34,218 bases of DNA from an uncultured Aquimarina sp. (GTDB taxonomy: Bacteria; Bacteroidota; Bacteroidia; Flavobacteriales; Flavobacteriaceae), in the NCBI GenBank assembly GCA_937951135.1, contig CALFCI010000049.1, positions 1 to 34,218 of the forward strand, read 5' to 3'. Within the stretch, counting starts at the first letter, position 1; each line of letters opens with the position of its first letter. Positions 15,056 through 25,552 of the stretch are shown here, one piece after another. The position numbers and the translations under genes were made by a program. The notes under the pieces were generated by a model. It did not search any database. It was not told the DNA's origin and worked only from the letters and a program-made list of their open reading frames with translations.

Positions 15056-17377
15056 ATGAGCATCGAAAGCAAACGAAGAGAAGCATTAGTATATCACGCT
15101 AAACCTACACCCGGTAAAATAAAAGTAGTACCTACAAAGAAATATGCAACACAACGCGATCTTTCTTTAGCCTATTCTCCTGGCGTAGCAGAGCCTTGTT
15201 TGGAGATTGAAAAAGATGTAAAAAATGTCTATAAATATACCGCCAAGGGAAACTTGGTAGCCGTAATTTCTAATGGTACAGCAGTATTAGGATTAGGCGA
15301 TATTGGCCCTGAAGCTTCAAAACCTGTAATGGAAGGTAAAGGATTGCTCTTTAAAATCTTTGCAGATATTGATGTGTTTGATATCGAGGTAGATACCAAG
15401 GATGTAGATGCTTTTATAGAAACAGTAAAAAACATTGCACCTACTTTTGGTGGAATTAATTTAGAGGATATAAAAGCTCCAGAAGCCTTCGAGATTGAAC
15501 GCAGGTTAAAAGAAGAATTGGATATTCCTGTGATGCATGATGACCAACACGGTACTGCAATTATTTCTGCAGCAGCATTAATCAACGCATTGGAAATTAC
15601 AAATAAGCCGATAGGAGAAGTGAAAATTGTAATTAGCGGGGCAGGAGCAGCAGCAGTGTCCTGTACGCGATTATATAAAGCTTTCGGTGCCACTTCAGAA
15701 AATATTGTGATGACCGATAGTAAAGGGGTTATTCGCAAGGATAGAGCTTCATTAACTCCTGAAAAAGCAGAGTTTGCTACCGATCGAGATATAGATACAC
15801 TAGAGGATGCATTGAAAGGTGCGGATGTATTCATTGGATTATCGATGGCAAATCTAGTATCGCCAGAGATGTTATTAACCATGGCCGCAGATCCTATTGT
15901 ATTTGCAATGGCAAATCCTGATCCTGAAATCAAATACAATTTGGCAGTAGAAACACGAGATGATATTATTATGGCTACGGGTAGAAGTGATACGCCCAAC
16001 CAGGTGAATAATGTACTTGGGTTTCCATTTATTTTTAGAGGAGCATTAGATGTGCGCGCCACGGCAATTAATGAAGATATGAAAATGGCAGCAGTGCGCG
16101 CATTGGCAGCATTGGCCAAAGAGCCTGTTCCAGAGCAAGTAAATATAGCGTACGGTAAAACACGGCTTAAATTTGGGAAAGAATACATTATACCAAAACC
16201 ATTTGATCCTAGGTTGATTGCAGTAGTACCACCAGCAGTAGCCAAAGCAGCGATGGATAGTGGTGTGGCGACAGAGCCTATAACCGATTGGCAGCGCTAT
16301 GAAGATATGTTGCTAGACCGTATGGGGAATGATAATAAGTTAGTACGATTATTACTCGATAGAGCGAAGTTAGATCCAAAACGTGTAGTGTTCACAGAAG
16401 CAGATCATCTCGATGTCTTAAAAGCCGCACAAACGGTAAAAGAAGAAGGAATTGCAATTCCTATTTTATTAGGACGAAAAGATATCATTACAGAGTTAAT
16501 GGTCGAAATTGGTTTTGACCCGGAGGGTGTTACTATTATTGATCCTAAAGAAGATGATCAATGTGAGCGTAAAGATCGCTATGGGAAGCAATATTGGGAA
16601 GTCAATAAACGAAAAGGAATTACGCTACTAGGTGCTCAAAAAATGATGCGAGAACGTAATTATTTTGCCGCAATGATGGTGAATGAGGGGGATGCAGATG
16701 CTTTATTATCAGGGTATTCTCGTAGCTATCCAGCCGTTGTGAAACCGATGTTAGATCTCATAGGCTTGGCAAAAGGTGCAACACGAATCGCAACAGTAAA
16801 CGTAATGATGACTGAGAGAGGGCCGTTATTTATTAGCGATACTTCAATTAATATAGATCCTTCACCAAAAGAACTTGCGAAAATTGCTAAAATGACAGCG
16901 AAAACGGTAGAGATGTTTGGTGTTAAACCCGTAATGGCAATGATTTCATATGCAAATTTTGGGTCGTCAAACCATCCCAATGCAACCAAGGTACAAGAAG
17001 CCGTGGCATATTTACATCGCTATTATCCAGATTTAGTAGTCGATGGAGAGTTGCAAATGGATTTTGCATTAAATCAAGAAATGCGAAAAGATAAATTTCC
17101 ATTTTCAAAACTAAATGGACAAAAAGTAAATACACTGGTGTTTCCAAATCTAGATTCTGCCAATAGTACCTACAAATTATTAAAAGAATTGAATCAATCC
17201 GAGTCCATAGGACCCATTATGATGGGGATGCGAAAACCAGTTCACATCTTACAATTGGGAGCAAGTGTAGAGGAAATAATAAACATGGCAGCTGTGGCAG
17301 TGATTGACGCGCAAGAAAAAGAGAATAGAGAAAAAGATATCGTGACAAGAATGACTACAGATATGAGTTTCGCATAA
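15056..17377 (+). CDS. maeB: NADP-dependent malic enzyme with phosphotransacetylase-like domain (MaeB)
   Basis: Oxidatively decarboxylates malate to pyruvate with NADP in the cytosol, linking the TCA cycle to NADPH and gluconeogenic pools. The catalytic malic domain is N-terminal: Y-S-P-G-V-A-E-P-C near residue 41, the metal-site motif M-H-D-D-Q-H-G-T-A at about 160, and the Rossmann turn S-G-A-G-A-A-A near 195. From about residue 430 a phosphate acetyl/butyryltransferase-like domain follows; in this fused class it is regulatory (acetyl-CoA binding) rather than catalytic. The length of 773 is normal. The ATG start follows an ACCATCAAC-type repeat. It stands upstream of ruvA and sprA, an order I believe is common in Flavobacteriaceae. 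Confidence 0.97.
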   Translation: MSIESKRREALVYHAKPTPGKIKVVPTKKYATQRDLSLAYSPGVAEPCLEIEKDVKNVYKYTAKGNLVAVISNGTAVLGLGDIGPEASKPVMEGKGLLFKIFADIDVFDIEVDTKDVDAFIETVKNIAPTFGGINLEDIKAPEAFEIERRLKEELDIPVMHDDQHGTAIISAAALINALEITNKPIGEVKIVISGAGAAAVSCTRLYKAFGATSENIVMTDSKGVIRKDRASLTPEKAEFATDRDIDTLEDALKGADVFIGLSMANLVSPEMLLTMAADPIVFAMANPDPEIKYNLAVETRDDIIMATGRSDTPNQVNNVLGFPFIFRGALDVRATAINEDMKMAAVRALAALAKEPVPEQVNIAYGKTRLKFGKEYIIPKPFDPRLIAVVPPAVAKAAMDSGVATEPITDWQRYEDMLLDRMGNDNKLVRLLLDRAKLDPKRVVFTEADHLDVLKAAQTVKEEGIAIPILLGRKDIITELMVEIGFDPEGVTIIDPKEDDQCERKDRYGKQYWEVNKRKGITLLGAQKMMRERNYFAAMMVNEGDADALLSGYSRSYPAVVKPMLDLIGLAKGATRIATVNVMMTERGPLFISDTSINIDPSPKELAKIAKMTAKTVEMFGVKPVMAMISYANFGSSNHPNATKVQEAVAYLHRYYPDLVVDGELQMDFALNQEMRKDKFPFSKLNGQKVNTLVFPNLDSANSTYKLLKELNQSESIGPIMMGMRKPVHILQLGASVEEIINMAAVAVIDAQEKENREKDIVTRMTTDMSFA

Positions 17378-17580
17378 TCGTATAGTCTTCAAGATTGGTG
17401 AACTAGAATTTTAAGGCGCCAAATCTGGAATGATTTTTGATGTTTTTAGGAGAAATGATTTTTATTTTTTCTAAAAATACCATAGGTTGTTTTAGGAACA
17501 TCTCATGCGTAAACGTAGTAAACTCTGGGGTTTCAATACTAAATACTATGAACTAACTGCTGTTATCTCATAAAATTCAG

Positions 17581-17588
17581 TACTTTTG
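17581..17588 (+). promoter_or_regulatory. Putative -7 promoter box for ruvA-sprA
   Basis: TACTTTTG matches TAnnTTTG exactly, 23 bases before the ruvA ATG. No convincing -33 TTTG is seen 19-21 bases upstream. It would drive ruvA with a very short leader, and sprA by read-through. Confidence 0.45.
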
Positions 17589-17611
17589 AACGGTAAATAT
17601 TACAATTACAT

Positions 17612-18193
17612 ATGATTACTCACATTAAGGGGAAGCTAGTAGAGAAAAATCCAACAGGTGTTGTTATAGAATGTAATGGTGTAGGGTATTTTCTACATAT
17701 TTCATTACATACTTATGACCAATTAAAAGCAGAAGAGGCAATACACTTGTATACGCATCTTCAAGTAAAAGAAGATAGTCACACCTTGTTTGGTTTTGCG
17801 ACCCAATCTGAAAGGGCTATTTTTAGATTGCTTATTTCGGTTTCAGGAATTGGAGCAAATACGGCGAGAACTATGTTGTCATCATTACACCCAGATCAAA
17901 TTAAAGATGCAATTGCAGCAAACGATGTTGCAACGGTACAATCTATAAAAGGAATTGGTGCTAAAACAGCACAACGTGTTATTTTAGATTTAAAAGATAA
18001 AATTTTAAAAGTATATGGTATAGATGAAGTTTCTGTAACACAGAACAATACGAATAAAGATGAAGCGTTATCAGCATTAGAGACACTAGGCTATCAACGT
18101 AAGCAAGCCACAAAAGTGGTAGATAAACTTCTAATAAAGAGCCCCGACGAAACTGTTGAGTATATCATTAAACAAGCTTTAAAAATTTTATAG
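17612..18193 (+). CDS. ruvA: Holliday junction branch migration protein RuvA
   Basis: Binds four-way DNA junctions as a tetramer and recruits the RuvB motor for branch migration during recombination and repair. The N-terminal OB-fold (residues 1-62) starts M-I-T-H-I-K-G-K-L-V. Two helix-hairpin-helix motifs follow: V-S-G-I-G-A-N-T-A near residue 77 and I-K-G-I-G-A-K-T-A-Q-R near residue 112. The C-terminal RuvB-contact domain (about 145-193) includes A-L-E-T-L-G-Y. The length of 193 residues is normal. The stop codon is separated from the sprA TTG start by one base, so ruvA and sprA are almost certainly co-transcribed. RuvB and RuvC are not in the window. Confidence 0.97.
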   Translation: MITHIKGKLVEKNPTGVVIECNGVGYFLHISLHTYDQLKAEEAIHLYTHLQVKEDSHTLFGFATQSERAIFRLLISVSGIGANTARTMLSSLHPDQIKDAIAANDVATVQSIKGIGAKTAQRVILDLKDKILKVYGIDEVSVTQNNTNKDEALSALETLGYQRKQATKVVDKLLIKSPDETVEYIIKQALKIL

Positions 18194-18194
18194 A

Positions 18195-21100
18195 TTGCGT
18201 TTGTTCAAACTTCTACATTCATATATAATACGCATTGCGGTTTTTGCTATCCTGCTCATGTCTTGTCACGTAGTGATTGCTCAAGAAGAGGAAACCGTTA
18301 GAGACTCTACGAGTACTACTTTTTCGTTAGGAAAAATAGGATTGCCTGATCCCAATAGTATTGTTGCGAAATATGAGTATGACCCTGTAACCAATCGATA
18401 TATCTATCGAGAAATGTTAGGGGATTTCAACGTAAGATATCCTTTGTTTTTGACGCCAAAAGAGTTTCAGGAATTAATAGCTGCAGAAGAAAGTAAAAAA
18501 TATTTTAAAGAAAAAATAGATGCTTTTAGTGGTAAAAAAGAAGGAAGTGAAGCAAAACGGAAAAATTTACTGCCGGTTTTTTATGTGAATTCAAAATTTT
18601 TCTCAACACTTTTTGGAAGTGATGAAATAGAATTAATACCAAAAGGATCTTTAGAAATGGATCTAGGAGGAATTTGGTCAAAACAAGACAATCCAGCCTT
18701 TTCACCAGAAAATCGAACGAATAACTCTTTTGATTTTGATCAAAGAGTAAGCTTAAGCCTATTGGGTAAAATTGGAACACGACTTCAAGCCACTATAAAT
18801 TATGATACTGAAGCTACCTTCGCTTTTCAAGATGAGCAAATCAAATTGGAGTATGCGCCAACAGAAGATGATATTATACAAAGTATTGAAGTAGGAAATG
18901 TAAGTATGCCCTTAAATAGTTCTTTGATTCAGGGCGCACAGAGTCTTTTTGGAGTTAAAATGGGATTGCAATTTGGAAAGACCACAATTACAGGAGTATT
19001 TTCTAAACAAAATTCAGAAACGCGAACGGTTAATATCGAAAATGGTGGAACTGTAGAAGATTTTGAAGTATTTGCATTGAATTATGATGAGAACCGACAT
19101 TATTTTTTATCACACTATTTTAGAGATAATTATGACCGAACATTAGCAAACTATCCTTTTATTAATAGTAATATACAGATCACAAGAGTTGAAGTATGGG
19201 TAACCAATAGAGGAACAAATGCACAAACGCTTACCGATTCTCGTAACGTTGTGGCATTGCAAGATTTAGGAGAAACTCTAGTTGTTGGGAATTCAAATAT
19301 ACCTATTAATACCGCTCCGGGAGCATTTCCGGATAACAGTAATAACCAATTAAATCCTTTTGTTATCAATAGTAGCGGAGGTGTTATTACATCGCAGGTG
19401 CGGCAAGTATCTACGGTACAACAAGCATTTAGTGGAGCACTAAACTTTCAAGAGGGGGCTGATTATGCTGTGTTAGAAAATGCAAGACAATTAAATAGTC
19501 AAGAGTATACCTTAAATCCGCAGTTGGGATACATTTCTTTAAACCAACGGTTAAATAATGATGAGATATTGGCGGTAGCCTTTCAATATACAGTAGGAGG
19601 AAAAGTATTTCAAGTTGGAGAATTTGCAAATGATGGTGTAGCTGCTACTGTAGGTAATAATTCCGGAAATACAGCAACAGTTGGATCGAGTCAAAGTTTG
19701 GTCGTAAAATTATTAAAAAGTGCTATTACGGATGTGAAAGCTCCAATATGGGATTTGATGATGAAAAACATCTATAATATAGGCGCTTACCGATTAGAAC
19801 AAGAAGATTTTAGATTGAATATATTATATACAAATCCATCTCCAGTAAATTTCATTAAAGATGTAGCTGGTGGAACATTACCAGATGATGTGGAGCAAAC
19901 TACCTTATTAAAAGTATTTAATATGGATCGACTTAACCCAAATCAAGATCCAGTATCTGGTGGGGATGGTTTTTTTGATTATGTACCTGGGATTACTATA
20001 GATACAGAAAATGGTAGGATTGTGTTTACCACAATAGAACCGTTTGGATCTCATTTGTTTGCAAAATTAAATGGATCATCAATAGGAGCTAATTATGACA
20101 TACCGAGTACATATAATGCAAATCAGTCAGCGTATGTATTTCGAGAATTATACGAAGAAACCAAAACTAAAGCGGAACAAGACGCTGCCAATAAAAATTA
20201 TTTTCAATTAAAAGGGCGTTATAAATCTTCAGGAGAAGGTGGGATTTCTATAGGAGCTTTTAATGTGCCACAGGGTTCGGTTACCGTAACAGCAGGTGGT
20301 AGAGTGCTGCAAGAGGGGGCTGATTATACGGTGAACTATCAATTGGGACGCGTGAATATATTAGATGAGGCCTTGTTGGCTTCAAATACTCCAATACAAG
20401 TGTCTACAGAGAATAATGCAGTATTTGGGCAACAAACCAAACGCTATATGGGTGTGGATATACAACACAAGTTTAGTGATGATTTTTCTATTGGAGGAAC
20501 GTATTTGAATCTTCGAGAGCAGCCTTTAACTCAAAAGTCAAATTATAGTTTTGAGCCTATCAATAATACAATTTTGGGATTCAATATCAATTATGCTACT
20601 GAAGTGCCGTTTTTAACCCGAATGGTAAATAAGTTACCCAATATAGATACTGATGTGCCTTCTAATGTTTCCATAAGAGCAGAAGGCGCATACCTGATTG
20701 CAGGAGCACCAAAAGCCGCAGATTTTGATGGTAAAATCACAACCTATATAGATGATTTTGAAGGTGCACAAACTACAGTAGATATCAGTTCTCCATTGGC
20801 ATGGGAGCTATCAAGTGTGCCCCTGGGGTTTGGTGATGTGTCTAGTGACGCAAAAGTAGATTTTGATCCAGGGATAGCATCTGGGTATCGTAGAGCTCAA
20901 TTAGCATGGTATTCTATCGATCCTGTATTATATACTGGGAGTAGGCCTGATGATATTCCAGATACTGATCTATCGGATAATGCGACTCGGCAAGTTAGAA
21001 TTGAAGAAATTTTTCCAGAGACAGATTTGCAAAATGGGCAAACTAGAGCGTTATTTCCTTTAGATTTGAATTATGATCCAACCGAGAGAGGGGCTTATAA

Positions 21101-24100
21101 TTTTAATCCAGATTATGCAGAAGGAAGTGGAGTTACTCCCAAAGTAAAAGAGAATTTTGGTGGAATCATGCGATCACTAACGACTACTGATTTTGAACAA
21201 TCTAATGTAGAATTTATTGAATTTTGGTTGATGGATCCTTTTGTTGATAATCCTGAAAATTTAGGAGGGAAAATTGTGTTTAACTTAGGGAGTATTAGTG
21301 AAGATGTATTGAAAGATGGTCGTAAACAATACGAAAATGGATTGCCGGCAGCAGGGAATCCGAATTTTACACCAGAGCCAAATACAATAGGACAAGTGCC
21401 AAACAATCAATCTTTAATTTATGCTTTTGATACCGAAGGTCAAGAACGTATCAATCAGGATGCAGGATATGATGGTCTTAATGATCAGCAAGAAGCTCAA
21501 TTATTTCCAGGATTTGGAACAGAAGATCCCGCAAAAGATAACTATCAATACTTTTTGCAAGGTCAGGGAGGTATTTTAGAACGCTATAAGCGCTATAATG
21601 GTACACAGGGTAATTCTCCTGATAATTTATCAAATACCAATAGAGGAAATACCGCATTTCCAACCACAGAAGATGTGAACCGAGATAATACCATGAATAG
21701 GATTGATCGCTATTATGAGTATGAGATTGATATTTTTCCAGGAATGGATGTCGGTAATGATGATAAAGGGTACATCTCGGATGTAAGAGAAGGGACATCT
21801 GCACGATGGGTACGTTTTAAGATTCCAATTTATGAACACAATAGAGCAATAAACGGTATTAATGATTTCAGATCGATTCGGTTTATGCGAATGTATCTTA
21901 CTGATTTTGCGGAACCAATCTTATTAAGATTTGGGACCTTAGATTTGGTGCGTGGAGATTATAGGCGATATGTGCAATTAGGAGATAATACGGTTAATGA
22001 CCCTACCAGCGGACTTAATGTCTTTGGGAGTAGTGAAGTTGTGGTAACTGCAGTAAGTGAAGAGAATACTGATGGTTATGTTTCGCCGCCAGGGGTGAGA
22101 CGAGAAGAATTGCAGAATAATAACACTACAATTAGGGAAGATGAGCAATCGCTATCATTGTCTGTTGATGGATTGCGATCTGGAGATGCCCGTGGAGTAT
22201 ATAAGAATTTTAATGTAGATATGCGGCAGTATAAAAATTTAGAACTGTTCTTGCATGCTGAAAATTTTCCGGTACAGAATACCTTACAGGATGATGAATT
22301 AACAGCATTCATCAGAATGGGGAATGATTTTACAGATAATTTTTATCAAATTGAATTGCCGTTAAAGCTTTCGGATCTTAGAGGGAGCTCTCCAGATGCT
22401 GTATGGCCAGAGGCCAATCGATTAAATTTACCACTGTCCTTCTTACAAGAAATTAAAGCAAGGGTGTTTGCTGCGGGTAGTAATTTTGATATGACTAAAC
22501 TAAATGCCTTTGACGGGCCTAATAATTTGAAAGTTGGGATCAAAGGGAATCCTAGTTTTGGAAATATTCGTGTCATGATGGTCGGTATTAAAAATGATAG
22601 TGGAGGTACAGAATCAGGAACCGTTTGGTTTAATGAAATGCGATTAAGTGGTCTAGAAAATCAAGGCGGTTGGGCTGCTGTGGGAAGTTTAGATGCAAAT
22701 ATTGCTGATTTTGCTACCGTGACTACTTCTGGACGATTAAGTACTATTGGTTTTGGAAGTATTGAGCAAGGGCCTAATGAACGGAGTAAAGAAGATGTGA
22801 AGCAATATGACTTTACAACCAATGTAAGTTTAGGTCAGTTGCTACCAAAGAAATTAGGGCTTCAGATTCCATTTAATTATAGTAGAGGTGAAGAGTTGAT
22901 TACACCACAGTTTGATCCGTTTTTTGAAGATATTGAATTGCAAACTTCAATCGATAATGCGATAAATTCCAAAGAAAAGAAAAAGATTGAAAATCGATCG
23001 ACATCCTATACCAAAAGACAAAGTTTTAATCTTATAGGCTTGAGAAAGGAACGCACAGGGGATAAGAAGCCTAAAATGTATGACATAGAAAACCTTACGC
23101 TTTCTGGAACCTACAACCAGACCGATCATAGAGATTTTGAAATAGAAAAGGCAGTGGATCAAAATACGAGAGTAGGAGCAACTTATGATTTTAGTTTCCA
23201 GCCCAAAACGATAACGCCACTTAAGAAAGTGAAATTATTAGGTAAAAGCAAGTATTTTAATTTGCTTAAAGATTTTAATTTGAATCTATTGCCAACCAGT
23301 ATTGCTGTAAATTCTAATATTAATAGGCAGTATAATAAACAAGTATTTAGAGATCTAACGTTAACCGAGGGAAGTCTAGGTTTAGATCCTTTGTATCAAC
23401 GTAATTTCTTATTCGATTGGCAATACGGAATCAATTATAACTTAACAAAATCACTTAATTTTAGTTTTACTTCATCAAATAATAGAATTGTAAAGAATTT
23501 TATTGATGAAGATAATGAAGTCGATAATACAGTAGGGCTTTGGACAGGCTTCTTTGATTTGGGAGATGCAAATACGCATAACCAACAATTACAAGTAAAT
23601 TATGAGTTGCCTTTTAATAAAATTCCGGTACTTAAGTTTTTGAGGACAACATATTCATATTCGGGAAATTTTCAATGGACCAAAGGAAGCGAAGTGTTCA
23701 ATAGTTTAGAAGGGATATCTGATTTAGGGAATACAATTCAGAATGCGAATGTGCATACCGTGAACAGTTCCTTAGATATGAAAACCTTGTATAAGTATGT
23801 AGGGTTGAAAAAGAAGAAACCAAGTAGGCGAAAAAAGAAAAAGAAAAAAATTGGAACTCTAGACGAGCCTAGGCTTGTCTCTGCAAAGACGAAAAGAACA
23901 AAACAGGGAAGAAAAAAGTTGAGCTTAGGAGACAAGGCTTATAATACCCTTATAGGATTAGTTACTGTAGTTAAAAAAGTAAATGTTAATTATCAACAAG
24001 ATAATGGGATCTTATTACCGGGGTATCTTAGGGATCCAGGTTTTGCTGGAACGATAAAGCCTACCGCAGGATTTACCTTTGGTCTTCAGGATGATATAAG

Positions 24101-25319
24101 GGATTTGGTAGCTCGAAAAGGATGGTTGACTTTGTATCAAGATTATAATGAGCAGTATCGAGAGGTAAAGGGAAGTCAATTTAATGCGCAGGCATCATTA
24201 GGGCTATTAAAAGGATTAACAATCGACTTGAGTGCAAGTCGAAATAAGTCAGAAACATCAACAGAAAATTTTAGAGTGAATGATCTTACTGGAGAGTATG
24301 AACAGCTGACTCCTAACACTTTTGGTAATTATTCCGTTTCGACAATATTAATTAGAACAGCGTTTGGTAAAAGTGATATGAATATTTCTAAAGTGTTTGA
24401 TGATTTTAGGCAAAACAGGCAAGTTATTGCCGATCGATTGGCAACAACATTTTATGGAACAACAGCATTTCCACGAAGTTCAGAACAGGAAGCAAACGGG
24501 TATAGCTATCCTCAAGGGTTTGGTAAAACAAATCAAGCAGTATTGCTGCCTGCATTTTTATCTGCGTATTCAGGATCAGATCCATCCAGTGTGTCTAAAA
24601 GTGCCTTTAGAGATATTCCATTGCCCAATTGGGATGTAAAATATACAGGCTTAATGAATCTGAAATGGTTTAGAAAACGATTTAAAAGATTTTCTGTAGC
24701 ACACGGATATCGATCCAATTATACGATTAATCAATTTCAAACCAATTTAGATTATGTGCCGGTAACTCCAGATAATATACTGCCAGATGCATTAGATCAA
24801 TCAGGTAATTTTAAAAATCAAGAGCTATACGCCAATGTCAATCTTACAGAACAGTTTAGTCCTTTGGTGAAATTAGATATGGAAATGAAAAACTCCATTA
24901 AAATTCTTGCAGAATGGAAAAAAGATAGAGCATTGTCTTTGAGTTTTGATAATAACTTGTTAACCGAGATCAATGGAAATGAATATATATTAGGATTAGG
25001 GTATAGAATTAAGGATTTAACCTTTGTGACCAGAATTGGAGGTAAGAAACAAGTGCTTAAAAGTGATCTTAACTTTAGGATCGATGGTTCTTTAAGGCAA
25101 AATGAAACCTTAATAAGGTATCTAGATTTCGATAATACTCAAGTAACGGCAGGACAAGATATATACAGTGTTAAATTTACTACAGATTATGCTTTAAGTG
25201 AGAACCTAACAACATTATTGTTTTTTGATTATACACGCTCAGAATATTCTATTTCGACGGCTTTTCCACAAAGAACGATTAGAGCAGGGATAACACTTCG
25301 ATATAATTTTGGGAATTAA
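18195..25319 (+). CDS. sprA: SprA, outer-membrane translocon of the type IX secretion system
   Basis: The 2374-residue protein forms the very large (36-strand) outer-membrane barrel through which type IX cargo, including gliding adhesins, leaves the cell. It has a signal sequence (hydrophobic about 10-22) with probable signal peptidase I cleavage after A29; L-M-S-C at 21-24 resembles a lipobox, so lipidation is not excluded. Long beta-rich segments with repeated N-terminal-type strands, family blocks such as Y-I-D-D-F-E-G-A-Q near residue 850, and the C-terminal strand ending R-Y-N-F-G-N support the call; size is close to Flavobacterium johnsoniae SprA (about 2400). A lysine-rich stretch lies at about residues 1870-1915. 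The start is TTG, one base after the ruvA stop; no other start would keep the signal peptide intact. Confidence 0.97.
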   Translation: MRLFKLLHSYIIRIAVFAILLMSCHVVIAQEEETVRDSTSTTFSLGKIGLPDPNSIVAKYEYDPVTNRYIYREMLGDFNVRYPLFLTPKEFQELIAAEESKKYFKEKIDAFSGKKEGSEAKRKNLLPVFYVNSKFFSTLFGSDEIELIPKGSLEMDLGGIWSKQDNPAFSPENRTNNSFDFDQRVSLSLLGKIGTRLQATINYDTEATFAFQDEQIKLEYAPTEDDIIQSIEVGNVSMPLNSSLIQGAQSLFGVKMGLQFGKTTITGVFSKQNSETRTVNIENGGTVEDFEVFALNYDENRHYFLSHYFRDNYDRTLANYPFINSNIQITRVEVWVTNRGTNAQTLTDSRNVVALQDLGETLVVGNSNIPINTAPGAFPDNSNNQLNPFVINSSGGVITSQVRQVSTVQQAFSGALNFQEGADYAVLENARQLNSQEYTLNPQLGYISLNQRLNNDEILAVAFQYTVGGKVFQVGEFANDGVAATVGNNSGNTATVGSSQSLVVKLLKSAITDVKAPIWDLMMKNIYNIGAYRLEQEDFRLNILYTNPSPVNFIKDVAGGTLPDDVEQTTLLKVFNMDRLNPNQDPVSGGDGFFDYVPGITIDTENGRIVFTTIEPFGSHLFAKLNGSSIGANYDIPSTYNANQSAYVFRELYEETKTKAEQDAANKNYFQLKGRYKSSGEGGISIGAFNVPQGSVTVTAGGRVLQEGADYTVNYQLGRVNILDEALLASNTPIQVSTENNAVFGQQTKRYMGVDIQHKFSDDFSIGGTYLNLREQPLTQKSNYSFEPINNTILGFNINYATEVPFLTRMVNKLPNIDTDVPSNVSIRAEGAYLIAGAPKAADFDGKITTYIDDFEGAQTTVDISSPLAWELSSVPLGFGDVSSDAKVDFDPGIASGYRRAQLAWYSIDPVLYTGSRPDDIPDTDLSDNATRQVRIEEIFPETDLQNGQTRALFPLDLNYDPTERGAYNFNPDYAEGSGVTPKVKENFGGIMRSLTTTDFEQSNVEFIEFWLMDPFVDNPENLGGKIVFNLGSISEDVLKDGRKQYENGLPAAGNPNFTPEPNTIGQVPNNQSLIYAFDTEGQERINQDAGYDGLNDQQEAQLFPGFGTEDPAKDNYQYFLQGQGGILERYKRYNGTQGNSPDNLSNTNRGNTAFPTTEDVNRDNTMNRIDRYYEYEIDIFPGMDVGNDDKGYISDVREGTSARWVRFKIPIYEHNRAINGINDFRSIRFMRMYLTDFAEPILLRFGTLDLVRGDYRRYVQLGDNTVNDPTSGLNVFGSSEVVVTAVSEENTDGYVSPPGVRREELQNNNTTIREDEQSLSLSVDGLRSGDARGVYKNFNVDMRQYKNLELFLHAENFPVQNTLQDDELTAFIRMGNDFTDNFYQIELPLKLSDLRGSSPDAVWPEANRLNLPLSFLQEIKARVFAAGSNFDMTKLNAFDGPNNLKVGIKGNPSFGNIRVMMVGIKNDSGGTESGTVWFNEMRLSGLENQGGWAAVGSLDANIADFATVTTSGRLSTIGFGSIEQGPNERSKEDVKQYDFTTNVSLGQLLPKKLGLQIPFNYSRGEELITPQFDPFFEDIELQTSIDNAINSKEKKKIENRSTSYTKRQSFNLIGLRKERTGDKKPKMYDIENLTLSGTYNQTDHRDFEIEKAVDQNTRVGATYDFSFQPKTITPLKKVKLLGKSKYFNLLKDFNLNLLPTSIAVNSNINRQYNKQVFRDLTLTEGSLGLDPLYQRNFLFDWQYGINYNLTKSLNFSFTSSNNRIVKNFIDEDNEVDNTVGLWTGFFDLGDANTHNQQLQVNYELPFNKIPVLKFLRTTYSYSGNFQWTKGSEVFNSLEGISDLGNTIQNANVHTVNSSLDMKTLYKYVGLKKKKPSRRKKKKKKIGTLDEPRLVSAKTKRTKQGRKKLSLGDKAYNTLIGLVTVVKKVNVNYQQDNGILLPGYLRDPGFAGTIKPTAGFTFGLQDDIRDLVARKGWLTLYQDYNEQYREVKGSQFNAQASLGLLKGLTIDLSASRNKSETSTENFRVNDLTGEYEQLTPNTFGNYSVSTILIRTAFGKSDMNISKVFDDFRQNRQVIADRLATTFYGTTAFPRSSEQEANGYSYPQGFGKTNQAVLLPAFLSAYSGSDPSSVSKSAFRDIPLPNWDVKYTGLMNLKWFRKRFKRFSVAHGYRSNYTINQFQTNLDYVPVTPDNILPDALDQSGNFKNQELYANVNLTEQFSPLVKLDMEMKNSIKILAEWKKDRALSLSFDNNLLTEINGNEYILGLGYRIKDLTFVTRIGGKKQVLKSDLNFRIDGSLRQNETLIRYLDFDNTQVTAGQDIYSVKFTTDYALSENLTTLLFFDYTRSEYSISTAFPQRTIRAGITLRYNFGN

Positions 25320-25389
25320 AAAAACCATCAACGATATTAGAAGTCAGAAGTTAAGAAAGGCTAACTGCAAATACTCGAGTTATTATTGA

Positions 25390-25422
25390 AAAACCATCAA
25401 CCGACAACGATCAACCATCAAC
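25390..25422 (+). repeat. ACCATCAAC-type repeat between sprA and gcvH
   Basis: AACCATCAAC, CGACAACGATC and AACCATCAACTA repeat the element seen before maeB at 15019-15051 with only two changes. A shorter AACCATCAAC copy lies at 25322-25331, directly after the sprA stop. This copy is about 130 bases before gcvH, so it is not part of the start site. Confidence 0.7.
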
Positions 25423-25552
25423 TACATTAGAAGAAAGCGAGCAGGGTTGAATGTCTTTTACGTTTTTTCCACGAATCTTTATAATGATCTATAAAAATTA
25501 GTTTTATTTTCGTATTGTTAATCAATTATAATTTTTCAAAAGATAGTTAACT

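Noticed and set aside
15229..16245. 338-codon minus-strand frame inside maeB
   Set aside because: It is the antisense shadow of a strongly conserved gene; its Ser/Asn/Ile-rich translation has no domain pattern.
18195..18290. SprA as a lipoprotein from L-M-S-C at residues 21-24
   Set aside because: A better signal peptidase I site follows at A29, and SprA homologs are known as integral outer-membrane barrels; noted only as an alternative.
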